Shown in pieces: positions 57,671 to 64,000 of a DNA stretch of 64,000 bases. Within the stretch, counting starts at the first letter, position 1. The number at the start of each line of letters is the position of its first letter. The notes beneath the pieces were generated by a model. That model searched no databases. It saw only the letters and a list, made by a program, of their open reading frames with translations, and was not told the origin of the DNA. Source of the DNA: Pieris napi (taxonomy: Eukaryota; Arthropoda; Insecta; Lepidoptera; Pieridae); NCBI RefSeq assembly GCF_905475465.1, contig NC_062259.1, positions 11,666,501 to 11,730,500 of the forward strand. The letters are read 5' to 3'. Made by a program: the position numbers and the translations under genes.

Positions 57671-60600
57671 CTGAAACAATGTATACAATATTAATATACT
57701 ATGTAATATAACCACGGCCATATTTGAGTTCAATGAGATCACGTTAAAACCAAAATATCATCTATATATCAAAGTCACAGCCAAGTGATGAGGGCTAAAA
57801 ATTAAAATTTATAGAAACATTTGTTTTACGCTTTATTTCTGGTGTTAATCACTTGAATTCAATTAGACGTTACTTTAAAGTCTACGAAGCATAAAAAAAT
57901 GTGTACAGAATTTAAAACCGCGATCTCTCTAGAATCCTTTCCTCTGATGAAGGAAATAATATTTAAATGGATATTTTCAAAACAACGTGGTCGAGTATTT
58001 AGGAACAAACCAATGAAATTTCTTTATATAATCTCATTCAGTAATATTCTAATTATGAAATGAAATACAGACTTAATATTTTATTTACATACTTCTTTAA
58101 GAGAATTAAAAAATTAAATTAAAGCATTATTTCTCCTAACAAAACAATGCTTTAAAAGAATTTTTTAATTATTAAAGTACATTGTGTCCCGACCAAGGAG
58201 GTTTCAATTCAATTTAAGTACACATTATCCGTGGTGAGCGCGCTGGTTCCGAGCCAATAGACCAATCAATAACAGACTTTTTCCATTTTGGCGCTATTTC
58301 GTACATACGAATTTGAGTAATATTTTGTTGGATAAAACTTTAGTAACAAAAATGTCAAGCAACACCGACGATACCGATGAAAATTGACATTCTAGAAACA
58401 GCTACGAAACTGACGAATAGCCTTTTGCCAGAAAAATCAATAAAAGCGTACGACAAATGTTACCAAGACTGTATGACTTGGAAACATAGGTTTCCATGTT
58501 TTCCAGCCATGAGATTAAATAAGGTAGTGTATGCAACTGCATATAATTAGGTATTAAAACACTCGTGTGATCTTATTTTGAAACTACACTCATGTTTTAA
58601 TACCCTCTATTATATGACAGTTGCATAAACAACTATTTTGTGACATTATGAATTTAGGAATATACTATATATCGGAAATTATTTAGAGCCCGTGAACAAT
58701 GGCAGAGTTTGAACAATGAAAAGCCACAGACAAAAAGTGGAGCTACAACCTTAGCCTCAGAAGTCTGTATATGTTTCGTGGTTATTTTTAAGAGGTAATC
58801 AGCCTTCTGCTTTTCATAATCGATTTTCTACCTACCTACATTCCTCACGATGTTTTCCTTCACTGTACGTGTGTTAATTGCGCACACACAAAAGTCCATT
58901 GCACAGCTCGGGTTCTAACCTACGCTCATAACCGAGTCATAATCTTACCTATCATCGCTGAAAAGAAGGTAGAGGTACTTCAAAGTCTCCGATAGGAAGA
59001 ACGACTCCATCATGTCTTTGGGTGAAGGTTTCTCGGTCTTCACGTTGGTTAGAGATGTGTAACCACGAGGGACCCGCGCGTACTTTTCAATACCCTGAAA
59101 CAATTAGCTTTCGTATTTATTGTGCTCTTAAATTATTATTATAAAACTTTGAACGTCAATATTAAAAATTACTATAGTATAGTCCGCGCCACCACTCATT
59201 GCAAACGGAAACCCTGGAACTAAATTTATCGTTACAGTGAAATATTATTTTATTCGTTTTAAGGTAAGACATTAGAAGCAAATCTTGGAGACTTTCGCGA
59301 ATTTCATATTAATTTATGTTACGTTGGGGTACATTAGCCTTGCACCTAGCACTAACAACATATTCCTACACCCCGCTACTCGCTAGCGCCGCGTCTATCG
59401 GCAATCAGTGGTGGCGCGGACTTTATGCCCAATTTAATAAATCACATTTGACATACATCAATTTCGATTAAATATTTATTTTAATAATAATAGAAAGTAA
59501 TTTTTATCACCTTTTACTAATAATCCTTTCTGTTCTAAATGTAACTGCATGCTACAATAATGCGTCTAAACCTATTTATTTTTAAACACAATACAATAAC
59601 ATAACATATCCCAAGGATATTAATCTAAATTTGATAAGTAGAATCGATTATAATGATCACTTGTGAAGGAATATTTCATATATTCATTTTGATATTTTTT
59701 AAATGAATTTTTGTTTTCTTCCTATAATAGAAATAAAAATTCAGTACATATAAGTAACTTTTTCAAAATATCGAATTCGATTCACGTATGTTGATGTGCT
59801 TATTCACTTTATATACGCTATGGAGCTGACGGCTGACAACTGACAGATGTCAGGTGAGATCTATTAAATTTAAGTCACAAATTTAATTTTGCATTTTTTA
59901 ACAAAACAAAACTGAAGAAAAATAAATTATTAAAGGATGGAAATTGGCGGTCTTACTGCTAAAAGCAGTTTCTTAAAGACAACGCATAATATAATTTTAA
60001 TGTAGCAATGTGTGGATGCGGACACGAAACACGCTGTTTTTGTATTATCAAAATTTAGTGCCGAAGTTATGATTAAAAAAAAATTTGACTAGACTAGGTT
60101 GCAAAACCAGGGGTGCGTAAACAATATAAACGGGATATTAATAGATTTAGGTAGCAACTAATAAATTTTGTGTATATAGTTCCTGATTTTATGTGTAAAA
60201 ATACGTTATATTTTGAAGCGTGTTAGAACTTAAATACAAATTATTATAAAGAAGATAGTTGTGTTTAACACGAATAAACTCAAAACTCTATAAATTTCAT
60301 AATTAGAATGATGAAAGTGGAATTTATACAAGAAAAACATTGTCAAAATGGTGATTATTATCAATGTTATTTCGTTAATAAAACAATAAACATACCATAT
60401 AAACTTGCCAGCCCCAATCCTGGTACGTAGTGTTGCCAGTTAATTGGTACATCACATACAAGCTCTCGACAAATTCGGGCCGCAAGAGGCTGTGTGCATC
60501 CGCCAACTTTGTGAACATATCTTCGGTACTACTGCTACCCTGGTAAGTTAATTCACATTGTTATTTCTTTCACTAAATTTATTGTTGTTTGGAACTCTCG

Positions 60601-63600
60601 CCAATTTTAATATTTGGTACAGATACCGGCAAGCATCTTGAACAAATGTCCTTGCCTGCGCAGAAGCGATTTTTAGGCATCATTGGAGAGAGGTGGGAGA
60701 TTGACGTGTCAATCGCGTGATTGGTAAATCAGTTGACGTTTATGTGTGCGAAGCGCAAAGTTTCCCCCACTCCCTTGTTTAATGCTCAAGAAGTTTACCG
60801 GTATCTATAAGTCAGCGTTTCTTGATATCACTTTAACTTAATATAAAATTGTCTAAGAAGTAGTTATTATAGATAATCTTCTACATATTACACTCCAAAT
60901 TAAGTATGTAAATATTTAAAGACTATACTTTTAATAAATGCAAATTAAAAGTTAATACGCCACTATTGGCTACGTGATTGTTTCCGATCATGACTAAAGG
61001 ACTGAGTTATTGCTTAATTAATTACATTAATTTGTACAAACTCCTGGAGTGATTTTTAGCTTCTTTTTGTTATTAGGTAGGTAGAGAGTTCTATAAAAAA
61101 ACTCACAATATTAAAATGCGTAATTTCTGGTGCCATGAAGGTCGGATGAGCTGCGTAGGTCAAGTAACATGTGTGTATAAGTTCTTCTGCCATCTCCAAG
61201 TGCCAATCCGGTAGTCCATTAGCATGGCCAAGTGCCAATGTACCAGGCAGGAAACAGGTCAAATGGTCCATTTTCGGATAAAATGCCTGCGTATTCATAG
61301 TCTATTTTGAATCATGATGTTTCTTTTAAAAACTATCCTTTTAAAATACATAATAAGTCATAAATTAGCTGCAAATTATTATAAATTTGACTAGTTACCC
61401 AATAACATAACTTAAGATCGTAAGAAAAGACAGCTAAGAATTTTTAGAACCATTTTCATCTCTGAACAAAGTTAAGCAATTAAGTTACGGGCTAACTAAC
61501 TGAACTGGAAAAAAGTTTAATAAAGACTTCAATATTACCTCGGATCCCGTTGTTAATTCGCCGATAAACAGCCTTTTATTTGGCACAGACCTACGTGCAA
61601 GGAACTCACGCACACCTTCGATCGCAGTCAAGTAATCGTCTCGCAAACTGTAAAATTAAAAAAAAAACACTGCAATCCTATGTCTTTTTCAGATATTTGT
61701 TCGTTCATTTGTTTTCTCTAAGGCAAGTAGGTGATCAGCCTGTGTCTGACTATTGATTTTCGAATCTAATGCATGTCGGTTTCCTTACTGCTCCTTAAAA
61801 TCGAATAAAAAGTATTTCTAAATAATCGCATATAAAATCACTAGCCGTTTCGCGCCCGCTTTGCTGGACGAATTAAAATAAATTTTATGTTTCATTATTT
61901 TATTTTTTTTCATATTTTTATTATTCTTCTTTTTAACTTCCCGCTAAGAAAATTGAAATATTTCGAAAATCGAGTTTTTAACAGATGTTGACGTTTAGAG
62001 GTTCTAGGAAGCCTCCCCGAATGTTTCCGCGGTGAAGTCCGTATGGATATATTTTCATAAAAGTAAAACAGCAATAAAAAAATGAAGGAACGTTGGAATT
62101 TAATAAATAAATAGCCATAAACCATCTAGGAACTCGCATCGAATGGTGGTAGTTTCATGTCGATACGATCAGTGGTTTAGGCGTGATTGAGCCTCAAACG
62201 AAGACCATTTTCATGGACGAATTCCAACGTTCCTTCATTTTTTTATTGCTGTTTTACTTTTATGAAAATATATCCATACGGACTTCACCGCGGAAACATT
62301 CGGGGAGGCTTCCTAGAACCTCTAAACGTCAACATCTGTTAAAAACTCGATTTTCGAAATATTTCAATTTTCTTAGCGGGAAGTTAAAAAGAAGAATAAT
62401 AAAAATATGAAAAAAAAAATAATGAAACATAAAATTTATTTTAATTCGTCCAGCAAAGCGGGCGCGAAACGGCTAGTATTTATATACGTTCGGAATCATT
62501 TTGCTAGCGAGTTTTAGAGTACATCATCGCAGTGATTCCTAGCCGAAGAACAATCTTTAAAATCTAGAATGGTGTTATTTTGTACACTATATCTACTGAT
62601 CTACTATCTGATACATATATTCCAGAAAAAATAAATGTTTTATTTAAATATCTAAAAAAATACTCACTAATTCATTGTCTTTCCGGTCTGTATCCATTGT
62701 TTGAGCAAGTATTCATAATAACTGTCACCGCGTGCGCCGAGCGTGATCGTTGCGTGCGGTAGAAATTGACCCGTATTGGGATTGATGAATATTGGTACCA
62801 GACCATGTTTCTTCGGCAATTGGTGAAGTTTCTCGGACACTGCCGCTGCTGCGTCCTATAATATACCGATATTTATAGTCCAAGCAGAAAAGATCAAGTT
62901 AAAAAACAATATTTCCATACTTTTAGTGTATATGTTAACGTAAAATTGTAAACACCGTTAGATTGTAATCTATCTCGCGAGATTATAAACTGTCGAAAGA
63001 TTGTGAACCTCAGCGTACTGCTTACAATTTAACGTATTATTATTCGGTAGATTGTACTACACTAACTTAGTTATCATTCAAACTTCTTTGGTCAATTACA
63101 GATTAATTTTACTTCCCAACAATTTCATATAACTACCGAATAATAATACGTTAAATTGTAAGCAGTTCGTTGAGGTTCACAATCTTTCGACAGTTTACAA
63201 TCTCGCGAGATAGATTACAATCTAACGGTGTTTACAATTTTACGGTAACATATATATAAGAAAATCTACAAAGTGTTTGCTTAAAATACATGAGTTAAAT
63301 CCAGGGTGTCCAATTATGTTATACCTCAAAAGCAGGGTTATCAGATGCCCTTGAAAGTTCCCGAAATTCCAGTTGAACAGTGCTGATCTCAGATGTTGAA
63401 CTGTAGTGAGACCATTCTGGGACATGGGCCGTACGTGCTCCTAGATTCACGTCCGAGTAAGGAATGCCAGATGGCGATGAGAACGCTGCCATAAGACGCT
63501 CGCCAAGATCTTTCTGTAACATTATTAATAATAACTTACAACCATAGCTCATAATTAATAATTAGAAGAAAAGAAGAATTTAATTAGAAGAATTAACTCT

Positions 63601-63927
63601 GGCTATTTAACTATTAAACCTCGCGATTATAACGATGAGTAGAGAGCAATCATATTAAAAACAAAGAACACTCACAATAGCTTATAGGAATAACCAGAGC
63701 TAACTTGGCTTAGACCATGGGAGTTAATTATTAATTGAGTAATACCCGCGATGCTTCTACGTCATCATCAATACTTACAGCTTTTTCAAGGAACATATCA
63801 TCGCCAGAGAAATGATAGTTTGTCAACAGAGCGCCTAACACCCGTATCGTAACTTCGAAGAAATTAACATCTTTATTTTTTGTGAATTCCAACTCATTTT
63901 TTATCCATTCCCGCCCCTCTTCAAACT
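57601..63927 (-). CDS. MAN1B1: ER mannosyl-oligosaccharide 1,2-alpha-mannosidase, 3' eight exons
   Basis: Eight exons on the minus strand join in phase: 63779-63927, 63325-63513, 62668-62855, 61539-61647, 61107-61301, 60396-60539, 58949-59094, 57601-57670. They give about 396 residues to the stop. This is most of a GH47 (class I) catalytic domain, which trims terminal alpha-1,2 mannose (Man9 to Man8) from N-glycans in ER quality control. Acidic and catalytic landmarks are present: FFEVTIRVLGALL, GARGDSYYEYLLKQWIQ, KMDHLTCFLPGTLALG, LLRPEFVESLY and SFFLSETLKYLYLLFSDD. The ER type rather than Golgi type is chosen from PSPKDMMESFFL and GYTSLTNV. The calcium-binding NTEAHP motif reads NSEAHP here. 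The N-terminal part, with the membrane anchor, is beyond base 64000. aataaa (minus strand) occurs at 57592-57597, just after the stop. Confidence 0.93.
58352..58520 (+). pseudogene. Possible Crypton-type recombinase N-terminal scrap
   Basis: ATG 58352 gives MSSNTDDTDEN then a stop. In another frame from 58411 the text reads LTNSLLPEKSIKAYDKCYQD, CMTWK. The pattern LLP.KS...Y...Y..F..W is seen in insect tyrosine-recombinase (Crypton-like) proteins. Frameshifted and short. It lies in the last mannosidase intron. Confidence 0.4.
58530..58628. repeat. Foldback of about 98 bp
   Basis: tatgcaactgcatataatta then ggtattaaaacactcgtgtg pairs with cactcatgttttaatacc and attatatgacagttgcata, arms about 40 bp. 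It follows the recombinase-like scrap and may be its transposon end. Confidence 0.65.
58735..58938 (-). repeat. tRNA-derived SINE, diverged copy next to a splice donor
   Basis: Minus-strand copy: ggagctacaaccttagcctc, ttaagaggtaatcagccttc, gatgttttccttcactgta, gcacagctcgggttctaacc. It ends a few bases before the donor at 58948. Confidence 0.75.
58949..59094 (-). CDS. MAN1B1: MAN1B1-like exon, ETLKYLYLLF block
   Basis: 48 codons plus 2 bases: GIEKYARVPRGYTSLTNVKT, EKPSPKDMMESFFLSETLKY, LYLLFSDD. Acceptor gtttcag; donor AG|gtaaga. A SINE copy abuts the donor side. Confidence 0.93.
59181..59422. mobile_element. 242-bp inverted-repeat element in the mannosidase intron
   Basis: Ends agtccgcgccaccactcatt and the near reverse complement cagtggtggcgcggact. 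The target duplication is unclear. The interior is not related to the other MITEs here. Confidence 0.75.
59423..60395 (-). other. Mannosidase intron, no other feature
   Basis: AT-rich with no repeat recognised. Confidence 0.4.
60396..60539 (-). CDS. MAN1B1: MAN1B1-like exon with catalytic Glu
   Basis: 48 codons, phase 0 at both ends: DMFTKLADAHSLLRPEFVES, LYVMYQLTGNTTYQDWGWQV, YM. Acceptor acttaccag; donor ATG|gtatgt. Confidence 0.92.
61107..61301 (-). CDS. MAN1B1: MAN1B1-like exon with catalytic His
   Basis: 65 codons, phase 0 at both ends: TMNTQAFYPKMDHLTCFLPG, TLALGHANGLPDWHLEMAEE and FMAPEITHFNI. The acceptor (caaaatag) is weak in pyrimidines. Donor ATT|gtgagt. Confidence 0.92.
61539..61647 (-). 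CDS. MAN1B1: MAN1B1-like exon
   Basis: Completes the split Tyr codon, then LRDDYLTAIEGVREFLARRS and VPNKRLFIGELTTGSE. Acceptor attttacag; donor GAG|gtaata. Confidence 0.92.
61711..61790 (-). repeat. SINE tail-side fragment
   Basis: aaggcaagtaggtgatcagc, tgtgtctgac and gcatgtcggtttcctta match the SINE body; head and tail are missing. Confidence 0.65.
61840..62477. mobile_element. 638-bp foldback element
   Basis: Arms of about 260 bp, 61840-62100 and 62219-62477, are nearly perfect inverted repeats beginning ACTAGCCGTTTCGCGCCCGC. The centre is about 118 bp. The arms differ mainly in an A/T run. The same short open frame occurs in each arm by symmetry. It lies in a mannosidase intron; no clear target duplication is seen. 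Confidence 0.88.
62668..62855 (-). CDS. MAN1B1: MAN1B1-like exon with catalytic Asp
   Basis: 62 codons plus 2 bases: HGLVPIFINPNTGQFLPH, TITLGARGDSYYEYLLKQWI, QTGKTMN. The Asp of GARGDSYYEYL is the catalytic one in the family. Acceptor attatag; donor TA|gtgagt. Confidence 0.93.
62929..63254. mobile_element. 326-bp MITE family H, copy 2 (centre inverted)
   Basis: Same length and arms as 47221-47546, but the centre (ctaacttagttatcattcaa) is reversed. It lies in a MAN1B1-like intron between exons 62668 and 63325. The copies differ at few positions. Confidence 0.9.
63325..63513 (-). CDS. MAN1B1: MAN1B1-like exon
   Basis: 63 codons, phase 0 at both ends: KDLGERLMAAFSSPSGIPYS, DVNLGARTAHVPEW and TVQLEFRELSRASDNPAFE. 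The acceptor is gttacag and the donor GAG|gtataa. Confidence 0.93.
63779..63927 (-). CDS. MAN1B1: MAN1B1-like exon with first catalytic Glu
   Basis: Acceptor tatttgcag, donor GCT|gtaagt. It reads FEEGREWIKNELEFTKNKDV, then NFFEVTIRVLGALLTNYHFS and GDDMFLEKA. The Glu of FEVTIRVLG corresponds to a catalytic acid of the family. A split codon (2 bases) starts the exon. Confidence 0.92.
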
Positions 63928-64000
63928 CTGCAAATAAAAAATTAAGAGAGGTTAGTTGTTTATAGACTGTAAATAGATTTTTTATTTGAGTTAAATTATG
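63928..64000 (-). other. Start of the next upstream mannosidase intron
   Basis: The acceptor side of the intron before exon 63779-63927; the gene continues past the window edge. Confidence 0.6.

Noticed and set aside
61910..62410. Two identical open frames on opposite strands (61910-62125 minus, 62183-62410 plus)
   Set aside because: They are the same sequence in the two arms of the 638-bp foldback; the symmetry explains them and no protein family is evident.
47221..63254. Repeated spaced motifs considered as a CRISPR-like array
   Set aside because: The repeats are dispersed inverted-repeat transposons kilobases apart, not a short regular array.
63240..63552. Alternative frame overlapping the mannosidase exon (63240-63425 minus)
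   Set aside because: It is a shadow of exon 63325-63513, whose other frame matches GH47 throughout.

Overview
The window reads as AT-rich intronic and intergenic DNA of a lepidopteran insect (butterfly or moth). The evidence is spliced genes with GT..AG introns, a dense load of tRNA-derived SINEs and LINE 3' tails of the kind common in Lepidoptera, many small inverted-repeat DNA elements, and an I/R1-group LINE. Nothing bacterial is present: no operons, no CRISPR, no rRNA.

Layout. Bases 185-5465 hold a nearly complete non-LTR retrotransposon with two long open frames and a 14-bp target-site duplication. From about 17.5 to 32.8 kb (+) lie four in-phase exons of a NOS1AP/CAPON-like adaptor gene (coiled-coil region to stop codon). 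Its PTB-domain exons were not found and are probably upstream of the window. A further phase-0 terminal-type exon at 38590-38805 could be an alternative last exon. At 51.1-52.6 kb (+) is a two-exon gene for a small acidic protein ending in a Cys-rich segment and the CaaX-type tail CVLM. From 57.6 kb to the window end (-) are eight consecutive exons of an ER class I alpha-1,2-mannosidase (MAN1B1-like, GH47), complete at the C-terminus. Three orphan exon candidates (23493, 44293, 48553) are reported with low confidence.

The rest is mobile-element debris. It includes a four-copy MITE family of 163-164 bp with perfect TTA/TAA target duplications, an internally deleted pogo-like transposon, and a 326-bp MITE pair with very long inverted repeats. 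There are also a 638-bp foldback element, two other TWA-flanked MITEs, about eleven SINE copies, several decayed LINE ORF ends, a possible Crypton-type recombinase fragment, and a 5'-truncated retrocopy of ribosomal protein S13.

The genes have no evident pathway in common. NOS1AP-like proteins are cortical signalling adaptors. The CaaX protein is predicted to be lipid-anchored. The mannosidase trims N-glycans in the ER. Splice sites, reading phases and boundaries were read by eye; no database search was run, so family names rest on remembered family patterns.
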